Assembly (NCBI GenBank): GCA_024742665.1
Contig: JANSYA010000005.1
Span: 62,001 to 126,000, forward strand
From: a bacterium
Lineage (GTDB): Bacteria; Spirochaetota; Leptospiria; Leptospirales; Leptonemataceae
Direction: 5' to 3'
Length of the DNA: 64,000 bases
Shown here: one piece after another, positions 53,356-62,222 of the stretch
Layout of the letters: each line of letters starts with the position of its first letter
Position numbering within the stretch: the first letter of the stretch is position 1
Program-made: the position numbers and the translations under genes
The notes under the pieces: model-generated
Told to the model about the DNA's origin: nothing
What the model saw: only the letters and a program-made list of their open reading frames with translations
The model's database searches: none

Positions 53356-54465
53356 ATGCAACTAATAAAAAAATTACTGATCCGTACAGGAGTGATCGTG
53401 GTTCTACTGGTCGCGGCCTTCGCCGGATTAGTCTACGCCATCACCTTTCATCCGGCTGACGTGCAGCCCGCCGACCTGGTCTGTCCCGCCGACGCCCCCG
53501 AACTCAAAGCCGGACAGGATCTAAAAGTACTTAACTGGAACGTCCAGTACATGGGCAGCAAAAACTATACGTTCTGGTACGACGTGCCAAACAGCGACGG
53601 CCCCGATCTGCGACCGAAACCCGAGTCGATCGAAGCGACCTTTCAAAAAGTCGCGCGCGTGATCGCCGCCGAAGATCCGGACCTGATTCTGATTCAAGAG
53701 ATCAACGAAGGCGCCGGATACACCGACGACATCGATCAGCTCGCGGAACTCCTCGGTCGCATTTCGCCGGAATATCGCTGCCACTCCGATGTCTTTTACT
53801 GGAAAGCCGATTTCGTTCCGCATCCGAAAGTCATGGATTCGGTCGGCATGAAGCTCGCCACGATCAGCAAATACAAAATCGCGAAGGCCACCCGCTACCA
53901 GCTGCCGCTGATTCCGGCCAGCCTGGTCATGCAGCAATTCAACCTGAAGCGCGCCGTGCTTGAAACCGAGTTCCCCGTTACGGGCGCGCCCGAAGGCCGC
54001 GGATTCGTCGCCTTAAATACGCACCTGGACGCCTTCGCCCAGGGCGACGACACCATGCAGCGTCAGGTCGCTTTTTTAAGCGATCATATGAACGAACTCC
54101 GGGAAGAGGGCCGCCCCTTTTTCGTCAGCGGCGATTTCAATTTACTGCCTCCGGACTTTCCGCTGAAAGATCTTCCGGAATTCGCCTGGACCTATTATAA
54201 TCCCGACTCCGAGCTGCGACCGCTCTTCGAAGATTTCACATCGGCCGCGCCGCTCCCGAAACTGCTCAATCCCGCCGTGCGCGCGCAATACTATACGTTC
54301 TTTAGTAACAACCCAGAAGCCAGCGGTCCCGACCGCACCATCGATCACGTCTTCTACGATTCGGATTTGCTGCGTCTGAAAAACTATCGCGTGCGACAGG
54401 CGGACACCCTCGACATTTCGGATCACCTGCCGATGAGCTTCGTCTTCCAGCTGCCCGCGCAATAA
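53356..54465 (+). CDS. Endonuclease/exonuclease/phosphatase family protein
   Basis: After one N-terminal TM helix (about 9-29) the protein has the full EEP motif set: NWNVQ (Asn), IQEIN (Glu), NTHLDAF (His/Asp), SGDFNL (Asp and Asn), DRTIDHVF and SDHLPM (catalytic His). It is membrane-anchored with the catalytic domain outside, so it is more likely a phosphodiesterase, such as a sphingomyelinase- or inositol-phosphatase-like enzyme, than a DNase. The substrate is not predictable. Confidence 0.88.
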   Translation: MQLIKKLLIRTGVIVVLLVAAFAGLVYAITFHPADVQPADLVCPADAPELKAGQDLKVLNWNVQYMGSKNYTFWYDVPNSDGPDLRPKPESIEATFQKVARVIAAEDPDLILIQEINEGAGYTDDIDQLAELLGRISPEYRCHSDVFYWKADFVPHPKVMDSVGMKLATISKYKIAKATRYQLPLIPASLVMQQFNLKRAVLETEFPVTGAPEGRGFVALNTHLDAFAQGDDTMQRQVAFLSDHMNELREEGRPFFVSGDFNLLPPDFPLKDLPEFAWTYYNPDSELRPLFEDFTSAAPLPKLLNPAVRAQYYTFFSNNPEASGPDRTIDHVFYDSDLLRLKNYRVRQADTLDISDHLPMSFVFQLPAQ

Positions 54466-54594
54466 TGCGAAGCTGATCGCGAGGGCCGCCGGCACGTTAA
54501 GACGATCATCGCCGGCGAAAGTTGATACATCAAACTAAGGGCCAAAAGCAGGATCGTTTGACCGGCCCGCCGGCCCTGTTTGCAGTGGTCAGTT

Positions 54595-55602
54595 ATGAAA
54601 GCGTACGAAATCCAGGCCTTCGGGATCGATCATCTCAAGCAGGTCGAACGTCCGGATCCACAGCCGGGTCCGGGCGAAATCCTGGTCGCTATCAAATCCA
54701 CTTCGATCAACTACCGCGACTACCTGACGGTCATCGGAGATTATAATCCCCGATTGAAACTTCCGCTGATTCCTTTATGCGACGGGGCGGGGGAAGTGAT
54801 CGGCGTCGGGGAAGGCGTAAAACGATTCAAGACCGGCGACCGCGTGATCAGCAACTTCGCCCAGGACTGGGTTTCAGGCAAACCGACCATCGACCAGCTG
54901 CGCACCAGCCTCGGCGGCCCCCTGGACGGGTGCCTGGTCGAACAACGCGTCTTTCCCGAGCACGGCGTCGTAAAGATTCCGGAGTATATGAGCTACGAAG
55001 AGGCGAGCACGCTGCCCTGCGCGGCCCTCACCGCCTGGAGCGCGACGATGCAGGCCGGCACCAAAGCGGGGGACACCGTGCTCGTGCTCGGCACCGGCGG
55101 CGTGTCGATCTTCGCCCTGCAGTTCGCGAAGATGCACGGCGCGAAAGTCATTGTAACTTCGTCCAGCGACGAAAAAATCGAACGGGCCCGAAAACTGGGC
55201 GCGGATCACTCAATCAACTATCGCGCGAAGCCGAACTGGTCGAAAGAAGTCCGGCGCATTACGAAGATGGCCGGCGCGGACCACGTCATCGAAGTCGGCG
55301 GCGCGGGCACCTTAGAACATTCGATTTTTTCTACGCGGCTCTTCGGCCACATCAGCCTGATCGGCGTTCTGGCGGGGGGCAACAACGCGGTGAATATGGT
55401 TCCCGTGTTGATGCAAAATATCACCGTGCAGGGGATTCTCGTGGGCGGACGCGACGGCTTCGAGGAAATGCTGCGAGCGATGACCCAGCATCAAACCAGA
55501 CCGGTCATCGATCGCGTCTTTGATTTTTCCGAAGCGCCGGCGGCTTTCGAATACCTCGGCGCGGGCAAACACTTCGGTAAAGTCTGCATTCGCGTGGGCT
55601 GA
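54595..55602 (+). CDS. MDR-superfamily NAD(P)H oxidoreductase
   Basis: This is a medium-chain dehydrogenase/reductase with the nucleotide motif VLVLGTGGVSIFALQFAK in the Rossmann domain and the catalytic-domain signature INYRDYLTVIGDY. The zinc ligands of alcohol dehydrogenases are missing, so it is a quinone-reductase- or enoyl-reductase-like enzyme. I chose the ATG at 54595, five codons inside the open frame. It is followed five bases later by the HAD gene, indicating an operon. Confidence 0.9.
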   Translation: MKAYEIQAFGIDHLKQVERPDPQPGPGEILVAIKSTSINYRDYLTVIGDYNPRLKLPLIPLCDGAGEVIGVGEGVKRFKTGDRVISNFAQDWVSGKPTIDQLRTSLGGPLDGCLVEQRVFPEHGVVKIPEYMSYEEASTLPCAALTAWSATMQAGTKAGDTVLVLGTGGVSIFALQFAKMHGAKVIVTSSSDEKIERARKLGADHSINYRAKPNWSKEVRRITKMAGADHVIEVGGAGTLEHSIFSTRLFGHISLIGVLAGGNNAVNMVPVLMQNITVQGILVGGRDGFEEMLRAMTQHQTRPVIDRVFDFSEAPAAFEYLGAGKHFGKVCIRVG

Positions 55603-55607
55603 CAGAC

Positions 55608-56279
55608 ATGGACGCAAAAATCGACGGCGTAATCTTCGACTTCGACGGCACGCTCGTCGACACCTATCGCCTGTACGTCGAAACCTATAGACAGGTCCTC
55701 ACGGACTTCCTCGGCAAAGACCTGAGCGCCGCGGACGTCACTGACATGCAGCTCAAGGCCGAAATTCGTTTCTTTCTGGACGCTCCGTATCGTGAAGACT
55801 ACGAGCATCTCTACCAGGCCTTTATCAATCACTACGGCCGGCGACATGCGGAACTGTGCGATGGCCCCTATCCCGGCGCCTTCGCCGCCGTCGACGCGAT
55901 CCAGGACCGCGGGCTGGTGACGGGCCTCGTAACCGGCAAGAGTCGGGCCGCCTATGACATTTCGGTGGATCGCACGGGCGCGCCGCAGTTCGCCGTCAGC
56001 GTTTGCGACGACGACGTAAACCTGCCGAAGCCCGACCCGGAAGGGATCATTCGAGCCTGCCAGCTGCTGCAGGTGGATCCCAAGAAAATATTATACGTGG
56101 GCGATTCGCAGGTAGACTTCGAAGCCGCCCAAAACGCGGGATCGTATTTCGCGGGCGTGCTGTGGGCGAAAGACGACAGAGAGCAGCTGGAGTTTCGCGA
56201 GCTGTGCGAAGGCAGCCCGCGAACGCGACTCGTATCAGAACCCGCCGGACTGCTGGAATTTCTGGACGCGCCAGGCTGA
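55608..56279 (+). CDS. HAD-superfamily hydrolase, phosphoglycolate phosphatase-like
   Basis: All four HAD motifs are present: FDFDGTLVDT (nucleophile Asp and acid Asp), LVTGKS (Thr), a Lys in NLPKPDPEG and YVGDSQVDFEAA (acidic pair). The C1-type helical cap is between motifs 1 and 2. These features place it in the Gph/PGP subfamily, though substrates such as phosphoglycolate or a sugar phosphate are not distinguishable. It lies five bases after the MDR gene and converges on the FAH gene. Confidence 0.9.
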   Translation: MDAKIDGVIFDFDGTLVDTYRLYVETYRQVLTDFLGKDLSAADVTDMQLKAEIRFFLDAPYREDYEHLYQAFINHYGRRHAELCDGPYPGAFAAVDAIQDRGLVTGLVTGKSRAAYDISVDRTGAPQFAVSVCDDDVNLPKPDPEGIIRACQLLQVDPKKILYVGDSQVDFEAAQNAGSYFAGVLWAKDDREQLEFRELCEGSPRTRLVSEPAGLLEFLDAPG

Positions 56280-56301
56280 GCTTCGTCCGCGACGGCGCGC
56301 T

Positions 56302-57276
56302 TCAGGCGGATCGCACGATCATCTCCTGCATACCCAGGTCCAGGTCGCCGTCGGGAACGGCGATGCTTGCGTGAATTACGTCGCCGTCTTTTAGATAGCG
56401 ATCGCTTTGCAGCTGCAACTCCACGAATTTTCGCATGAGCGCGCTTTCGCTATAAATTAGCTGCGCGATTTTTTTGCGCCAGCCGCCGGGAACGCGCATG
56501 GCGACGCCGGCCGGCGTACCGGTCAGCACCAGATCGCCGCGACGCAGCGTCATGATGTCCGCCAGTTCCGCCAGAGTTTCGTCCGGCGAATAGATCATCT
56601 GCCGCACCGACGCGCGCTGGCGCTGTTCGCCGTTCACTCGCAGATTCAATTCCAGATCATGCAAACGCGCGAAGTCCGGGTCGTCCAGTAGCACCAGATA
56701 GGGTCCCACCGGGCAAAACGTGCGAAAGCTTTTGCCTTTGAACCACTGACCCTGCGGCACCTGCACGTCCCGCGCCGATACGTCGTTCGCAACGACCAGC
56801 CCCGCGACGCAGTCCCGAAGCAAACCGGGCTGACCGCGCGAATTGCGAGGAGGTGCATTCCCGATCACCAGCCCCAGTTCGATTTCGTAGTCGAGCAGAC
56901 GCACACCAGGCGGCCGCTCGATGACGCCGCGCGCGCCGGTCAGCGCGGAGGCGGCTTTCGTAAAAATTAAATTGAAGCGTTTGTCTTCCGGGCGAAAGCC
57001 AGTCTCTTTAATATGGTCGACGTAGTTCTTTCCCTGGCACACGATCTGCGCGTCTTCCGTAACGGGACTGAGCAAGTGCAGTTTTTCGAGGCCCAGCGCG
57101 CCGCGCGGACTGCGCTTGAGCCGGGCCAGTTTGCGCGCTTTCGCGGCGCCGCGCTCAAGAAACTCAGCCAGGCTCGCGTACTGTCCCGGCACCACGCGCA
57201 CCATGCGATCGCACACTACGCCCCAGGCGTGTTTACCGCGCCGGCCTTTTTTGAATCGAACAACTGTGGTACTCAT
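56302..57276 (-). CDS. Fumarylacetoacetate hydrolase family protein
   Basis: The C-terminal FAH fold has the substrate and metal motifs GKNYVDHIKE, DYEIELGLVIG (Glu-x-Glu), ANDVSARDVQ, KSFRTFCPVGP and LVLTGTPAGVAM. Family members hydrolyse or decarboxylate beta-diketo acids in aromatic or amino acid degradation. I chose the ATG at 57276; the frame continues upstream over the divergent gene's operator. It is transcribed divergently from the TfoX-N gene. Confidence 0.88.
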   Translation of the reverse strand: MSTTVVRFKKGRRGKHAWGVVCDRMVRVVPGQYASLAEFLERGAAKARKLARLKRSPRGALGLEKLHLLSPVTEDAQIVCQGKNYVDHIKETGFRPEDKRFNLIFTKAASALTGARGVIERPPGVRLLDYEIELGLVIGNAPPRNSRGQPGLLRDCVAGLVVANDVSARDVQVPQGQWFKGKSFRTFCPVGPYLVLLDDPDFARLHDLELNLRVNGEQRQRASVRQMIYSPDETLAELADIMTLRRGDLVLTGTPAGVAMRVPGGWRKKIAQLIYSESALMRKFVELQLQSDRYLKDGDVIHASIAVPDGDLDLGMQEMIVRSA

Positions 57277-57315
57277 AATTGGATTGTCTTTTAGTGGCGC
57301 AGGCCGCAGGTCTGT

Positions 57316-57331
57316 CCATAGAAATCTATGG
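57316..57331. promoter_or_regulatory. 7-2-7 inverted repeat over the TfoX-N start codon
   Basis: CCATAGA-AA-TCTATGG is a perfect 16-bp inverted repeat that includes the ATG of the TfoX-N gene (57328) and lies 40 bp from the divergent FAH start. The two-base spacer rules out an RNA hairpin. It is a good candidate operator controlling both divergent genes. Confidence 0.4.
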
Positions 57332-57912
57332 CATCTAAACCGCACGAAGACGAATTCGTCGATCATATCCTGGATCTACTCCGCGACATGGGCGCGGTGA
57401 GCGCGCGACGCATGTTCGGCGGCTACGGCATCTATCGCGGCAGCGTGATGTTTGGATTGGTTGCTTTCCAGGTATTGTATCTGAAAGCCGACGATGGCAA
57501 CCGGGCGCTCTTCGAAGAGGAATCCCTCGAACCCTTCACATACGAAGGCAAAAGCAAACCGATCCAGATGTCATACTATCGCGCGCCGGAGCAGGCACTG
57601 GAAAGCCCGGCCGTGATGCTGGAGTGGGCGGAGCACGCCTACCGCGCGGCACTGCGTTCCGGCACCTCTGGAAAAAAGAAAAGCAAAGCGGCCGGAAGCA
57701 AAAAGAAGGCGAGCAAGAAAGTCAGAAAAAAGGCGGCGAAAAAAGCAAGCGCGAAGTCCGCCAAAAAGGCTGTGAAAAAATCAGGCGCAAGGGTCGCGAA
57801 CAAAGCCGGCAAAAAGGCCTCGAAGAAGGCCTCAAAAAAAGCCGCGGGCAAAATTTCAAAAAAGCCGGCCGCGAAAAAGAAATCAACGCAAAAGCCTGCG
57901 AACAAGCGCTGA
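57328..57912 (+). CDS. TfoX N-terminal domain protein with histone-H1-like tail
   Basis: Residues 1-105 form a TfoX_N domain: RRMFGGYGIYRGSVMFGLV, FQVLYLKAD and the SYYRAPEQALESP motif. TfoX regulates competence in Haemophilus and Vibrio, but stand-alone N-domains have no proven function. Residues of about 110-194 are almost entirely Lys, Ala and Ser (KKASKKVRKKAAKKASAKS and similar), like the AlgP or eukaryotic histone H1 tails that bind DNA. The gene starts inside a perfect inverted repeat shared with the divergent FAH gene. Confidence 0.88.
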   Translation: MASKPHEDEFVDHILDLLRDMGAVSARRMFGGYGIYRGSVMFGLVAFQVLYLKADDGNRALFEEESLEPFTYEGKSKPIQMSYYRAPEQALESPAVMLEWAEHAYRAALRSGTSGKKKSKAAGSKKKASKKVRKKAAKKASAKSAKKAVKKSGARVANKAGKKASKKASKKAAGKISKKPAAKKKSTQKPANKR

Positions 57913-57929
57913 GTCGATTCCGGCCTGCT

Positions 57930-59279
57930 TTAGTGTTTCTCGCTGCGGCTCAGCTTGCGCTCGATGCGCGCGCGTCGTTTTTCCAGCTCCGCGCTCGCAT
58001 ACAGTCCGCGTCCGATCGGCCGCTCCGCCTGTGCTTCGCTTCGACTGTACTTTCCGCTTTGAGTGTAATCTTCGCTTTGCTCAGGAGCAAAGCGGCGAAT
58101 GAGTCGCTCCGTCTGCGCCAGCGCCGCGGGATAGTCCTTGAGTCGGTGTTCCAGCAGCTTCGCGAGAGCCATGGCCGCGTAGGGACAATCGTAGCGCGCG
58201 ACAACCCGCTCGAAGACGTCGGCCGCCTTTTGAAAATCGCCGCGCGCTCGCTGTAGCTGGCCCAGCAAAAGATAATCGCGATAGCGTAAGCCACCCATAC
58301 GATCGTCAGCGTATTCCGGATCCAGGATTCGCGGCCTGTCTGGCGCGGCGATTTCCGATTCAAGATCGCGCAGAAGTTCCAGAGCTTCGCCCGAACGTCG
58401 GTTGCGCATCAGAATCCGGGCCAGGCCGGAACGCAGCGATCCGCGCGCTCCTTCGCGACGGTCGTACAGCCGAATCGCCTCTAAGAACAGCAAGACCATC
58501 CCGTCGAGATCCTTTAAGTTGTGATCGAAGACTTTTTCGAGACCGCCGTCGTGGCCGTACTTCACATAGTCGAAATAGATCTGCGGAATTTCCGCGCCGG
58601 GCAAATCATCTTCGCGCACGTATTCCAGCACGCGTTCTTCGAGATCCATCTGGCGATACCCGGGCAAACTGCCTTTCGGAAAGAGACGGCGAAAGATATG
58701 CAGCAGGTCAAAATGCAAGAAGTCCGGCAGACCCGGTTTGCGATTCAAAATCAGACGATTGCGCAGCAGCGGAACGTCGAAGGCCCGGCCATTATAGCTG
58801 ACCAAATACTTAAAGCGACGAAAGCGATCCTGAATATAGTCCAGATAATCTTCTTCGCCGCCCGGTTCCGAAAGATAGATCAGCTCCCGCATGACGCCGC
58901 CGTTTTCAAAGCTCGCCAGTCCCGTGAGAAATGGCAGAGTTCCCGCGCCGCGCGTCAGGCCGGTGGTCTCGGTATCCAGAAACAAAACATCCTCGGGATG
59001 CAGCGCTTCCGGCTGCGGCCACAGAGCCAGCTCCAGAATTCCACTCAGACTCAGGGGCAGATACTCCGCGAGCTTTCGCGCACCCATCTGCGGATTGTTA
59101 TCGAACTGACGATGGCGATAGACGCCCGGAGCGAGCCGCTCAAAATCCAGGCGGCCGAAGCTCAGGTCCGAAGCGCTCGCTGTCGACGGCGCCGCGTCAC
59201 GAACGGAAGACTCAGCCCCGGGCGACGCGGGCTTTCGATCGAAATCGTAGAGACTGAGTTTTTTCTTGAGTCCGCTCAT
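57930..59279 (-). CDS. mrfB: MrfB/YprB-type DEDDh exonuclease with TPR tail
   Basis: Residues 90-260 contain an RNase-H-like DEDDh exonuclease: Asp102 and Glu104 in FLDTETTGL, Asp168 in NGRAFDVPLL, then His253-x3-Asp257 in DHNLKDLDG. Residues of about 295-420 form TPR-like helices. This is the layout of B. subtilis YprB (MrfB), a metal-dependent exonuclease that excises DNA near mitomycin adducts with MrfA. An MrfA-like helicase lies 6.7 kb away on the same strand. I chose the ATG at 59279 over an upstream start at 59330. Confidence 0.85.
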   Translation of the reverse strand: MSGLKKKLSLYDFDRKPASPGAESSVRDAAPSTASASDLSFGRLDFERLAPGVYRHRQFDNNPQMGARKLAEYLPLSLSGILELALWPQPEALHPEDVLFLDTETTGLTRGAGTLPFLTGLASFENGGVMRELIYLSEPGGEEDYLDYIQDRFRRFKYLVSYNGRAFDVPLLRNRLILNRKPGLPDFLHFDLLHIFRRLFPKGSLPGYRQMDLEERVLEYVREDDLPGAEIPQIYFDYVKYGHDGGLEKVFDHNLKDLDGMVLLFLEAIRLYDRREGARGSLRSGLARILMRNRRSGEALELLRDLESEIAAPDRPRILDPEYADDRMGGLRYRDYLLLGQLQRARGDFQKAADVFERVVARYDCPYAAMALAKLLEHRLKDYPAALAQTERLIRRFAPEQSEDYTQSGKYSRSEAQAERPIGRGLYASAELEKRRARIERKLSRSEKH

Positions 59280-59383
59280 GAGGTGCGGGATGCGATCCCG
59301 GGCAAAATTGCGCCGAAGATCCGGGGACACGATCGCCGGCCAGGCGCCGCATCGCTAAGATAATGAAAACTGGCGGGCGATTC

Positions 59384-60085
59384 TCAGGAATCGGCTTCGG
59401 ACTTTTCGCGTTTGCTGATGAAGTCGTCGGTGAACGGAATTTCCAGACGGGCGATGGTCCGATCTTCTTCGATCAGAATGCGAAAAAGATTCGGATCGAT
59501 TTCTTCGCCTTTGAGCAGAATGATAATCAGCGCGATGCCAAGACCGGCGCCTTCGGACTCGCCGCTCATCGCCTGGTCCATATAGAACTCGGCGATGTCA
59601 TTGTAGCCCATCGCTTTCTTGAGCTTCTCACGCACCATCGTCTCTTCTTCTTTGGCGATGGAGGTATTATTCACGACTTCCAGCGTCAGACCGCTCGGGT
59701 CGAACTGAAAGTCGATCAGGACATAGAAACCTTTTTCGCGCGCTTTGTGGCCGTACTCCAGAGCCATCGCTTCGCTGAAGCTTTTGGTATAGTCGTCGAT
59801 GCCGCGCTGGTAATCCGCCGGATTGGAAATATCCAGGCCGCGTTCGTCGAAGAAGATGCGCTTCTGATTGGCTTTGCAGCCGTTAATCACGAGCTCCTTC
59901 AAGATCGTATAGAGAGTCGTGACCAGACCGGGCTGTTTATTTTTGTCGAGAATGCTCTCGACCGCGTGCTGGATGTGCTTTTCCACCACGCCCGTCATCC
60001 GGTGCGTCTTGAGCGTCAGGTACTGACCGTTTTGAACGGTCACTCCGATATTCTCGTTTATGTCCTGTAAAGAGGGCGTAACCAC
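59384..60085 (-). CDS. Stand-alone GHKL (histidine-kinase-type) ATPase
   Basis: The N-box is LKELVINGCKANQK around residue 62, the G1 box is VVNNTSI and the G2 box SGESEGAGLGIALIIILL. There is no H-box, TM or sensor domain, so it is not a sensor kinase. Such proteins act as anti-sigma kinases (RsbW or SpoIIAB type) or signalling partners of SpoIIE phosphatases. A promoter TTGACA-N17-TAGGAT lies upstream with its expected transcription start at the GTG start codon, so the mRNA could be leaderless. Downstream GTG or ATG codons are alternatives. Confidence 0.82.
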   Translation of the reverse strand: MVTPSLQDINENIGVTVQNGQYLTLKTHRMTGVVEKHIQHAVESILDKNKQPGLVTTLYTILKELVINGCKANQKRIFFDERGLDISNPADYQRGIDDYTKSFSEAMALEYGHKAREKGFYVLIDFQFDPSGLTLEVVNNTSIAKEEETMVREKLKKAMGYNDIAEFYMDQAMSGESEGAGLGIALIIILLKGEEIDPNLFRILIEEDRTIARLEIPFTDDFISKREKSEADS

Positions 60086-60091
60086 TGGCCA

Positions 60092-60120
60092 ATCCTACGT
60101 CAATACCGCCGGAATGTCAA
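60092..60120 (-). promoter_or_regulatory. Sigma70-type promoter of the GHKL gene
   Basis: TTGACA at 60120-60115, then exactly 17 bp, then TAGGAT at 60097-60092. Only six bases separate the -10 box from the GTG at 60085-60083, which is the normal distance to the transcription start. This is the best promoter match in the window. Confidence 0.6.
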
Positions 60121-60192
60121 GATCGCAATTTGCAAGCCGCACACTATTCCCGACGATTCAGATCTAATTCGAAACCGCACCTGGACCCGGCT

Positions 60193-61167
60193 TCAGGTAT
60201 TCAGCTCTTTTTTACGAAACACGAAGCTCATGCCGATCCAGAGCAAAGCAATCCAGACGAAATTTAGCACAATCGAAACGAGTCCGCTGTTATTGCCGAT
60301 TTTGCGCACGCCGGATTGCTGCACGAACTCCTCAAAGGTCGCCATATCCTGCACCATCCAGGCGAAACCATGCACGAAATTCACGCTGAACTGGGGTAGA
60401 CCATAGGCCAGCACGTAAATCAGGACGCGCGCGACCGGGCTCGCATCGCTCAGATCCGCTTCAGTGGCGATCAAATAACCCGGCATCACGCCGAGCACGA
60501 CGACCAACAATGAAAGAAAGACCGCCGGCAGCCGGCCTGCGGTGAGCGTCAAAAACATCAGCATCAGAATGAATACGGTGATTCCCTGGAGGATGTACGC
60601 GAGACCCCGCAGCAATTCCCAGCCCCATACGCCGGCCGAAAACTTCATCAAGACCAGATAGCAAACCATCAGCAGCAGCATGCTCGCCAGCACCATGCCG
60701 GCGGTTGCCGCGAATTTTCCGAAGAGGTACTCCCAGCGTTTGACCGGACGCGATAAAATCAATACATGATGGCCGGTGAAAAAATCATTCAGCGCCAGGA
60801 AGGGCGTAAAAAACGCCGCCAGCAAATAGATCCAAAACGCCATCAATGCGAAACACAGAGCGACCAGCACCGATTGCAGGCTTTCTTCGCCCGACTCTCG
60901 ATCCTTTTCGATCAACTCGTCGAATTCGATCATCTTCGCGGCGCGCTCTTCTTTCGAAAGACCGCTCTCGCTCAGCTTCTGTTCGATTTGCGCCCGCTGC
61001 TGATCCACGCCGCTGTCCGCGAGTTTCCGGCAGCCATAGGTACAGGCCGATCCCGAACCCATGAACACCACGCAGCCGACTAAAAAGACGACCAGCAATC
61101 GCCGCCGTCGCGCTTCTTGAAAGGTGAGCGCGAAGACCACGCCGATTCTGCGAATCATTCCGCTCAT
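60193..61167 (-). CDS. ABC-2 type transporter permease
   Basis: The protein has six predicted TM helices, with a charged cytoplasmic or periplasmic loop between helices 1 and 2 (about 50-100) and the GHHVLILSRPVKRWEYLFGKF coupling segment seen in ABC-2 permeases of the NosY/GldF type. It pairs with the ATPase gene upstream, whose stop overlaps its start by 4 bp. The transported substrate (drug, lipid or polysaccharide) cannot be told. Confidence 0.85.
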   Translation of the reverse strand: MSGMIRRIGVVFALTFQEARRRRLLVVFLVGCVVFMGSGSACTYGCRKLADSGVDQQRAQIEQKLSESGLSKEERAAKMIEFDELIEKDRESGEESLQSVLVALCFALMAFWIYLLAAFFTPFLALNDFFTGHHVLILSRPVKRWEYLFGKFAATAGMVLASMLLLMVCYLVLMKFSAGVWGWELLRGLAYILQGITVFILMLMFLTLTAGRLPAVFLSLLVVVLGVMPGYLIATEADLSDASPVARVLIYVLAYGLPQFSVNFVHGFAWMVQDMATFEEFVQQSGVRKIGNNSGLVSIVLNFVWIALLWIGMSFVFRKKELNT

Positions 61168-62087
61168 TGGTCATCCTCCGCGCCGCCGACCAGACGTTGA
61201 AATACATCTTCCAGGCTTTCAAGCCGCCGCGCGTACTTTACAATGCGCGCTCCGGTTTCCACGACCTTCGCCGGAAACACGCGCTCCTGCTCCGGATCCG
61301 GAATGCTCAGCTCGACCCGCGCGCCGCCCTGTTGGACTTCCGCTGCGCCGTCCAGACTGCGCGCCAGTTTCTCAACGGCCGCCAGCGCTTCCGCCGGACC
61401 GTCGCATTCCAGATGCACTCCCTGCCGGGAAGACAGATCGGTGCTTTTGCCCTGGGCCGCGACCCGACCGCGATTTAAGATCGCCACGCGATCGCAGGTC
61501 TTCTCGACTTCCAATAGCTGATGCGAATTAAAAAATACCGTCGCGCCGCGTTCTCGCTCCGCCAGCATGATTTCGCGAATGCGGGCAATGCCCAGGGGAT
61601 CCAGCCCGGACGCGGGTTCGTCCAGTAGCAACAGCTCCGGTTCGCCGATCAGCGCCGCCGCAAGACCCACGCGCTGGGTCATGCCTTTCGAATAATCGCC
61701 GATGCGTCGATCGCCGGCCTCGCTCATTTCGACGCGTTCGAGTACGCGATGAATGCGATCTTCCAGATCCTGACCGCCGAGCCCAATCAACTGCCCCTGG
61801 TAACGCAGAAATTCGCGTCCGGACAGAAAGGGATGAATATTGATTCGTTCCGGCAGATATCCAATTCGCGTGCGATCCAGCTCGCCGGGACGCGCTCCCA
61901 GAATGCGAATTTCACCGCCGCTCGGGGCGATGAAATCGAGCAGGATCTTGATAAAGGTCGTCTTGCCCGCGCCGTTCGGTCCGAGAAAACCGAAAATCTG
62001 TCCGCGATCGACGGATAGATCCAGATCGCGCAGCGCCGGATGCGAACCGTACGACTTGGATAACGATTCACTTTCTATAACTTTCAT
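61164..62087 (-). CDS. ABC-2 type transporter ATP-binding protein
   Basis: The nucleotide-binding domain has Walker A GPNGAGKTT, the signature YSKGMTQRVGLAA, Walker B ELLLLDEPASGLDP and the switch His in FFNSHQLLEVEK. A C-terminal extension of about 90 residues is typical of ABC-2 exporter ATPases such as CcmA/NatA. It overlaps the permease start (ATGA), making a tight two-gene unit that would export a substrate across the inner membrane. Confidence 0.93.
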   Translation of the reverse strand: MKVIESESLSKSYGSHPALRDLDLSVDRGQIFGFLGPNGAGKTTFIKILLDFIAPSGGEIRILGARPGELDRTRIGYLPERINIHPFLSGREFLRYQGQLIGLGGQDLEDRIHRVLERVEMSEAGDRRIGDYSKGMTQRVGLAAALIGEPELLLLDEPASGLDPLGIARIREIMLAERERGATVFFNSHQLLEVEKTCDRVAILNRGRVAAQGKSTDLSSRQGVHLECDGPAEALAAVEKLARSLDGAAEVQQGGARVELSIPDPEQERVFPAKVVETGARIVKYARRLESLEDVFQRLVGGAEDDQ

Positions 62088-62222
62088 AAGATCGCCTGGC
62101 GTATGGATCCATGCCGATATCCCGCACCTGTCGGTTCGTTGTGTGAAACATAGACGGACCGTCCAACAATTTTGTACAAAAAATATTTACGCGATGCACC
62201 GGCCCGTTCGACTGGCGGCACT

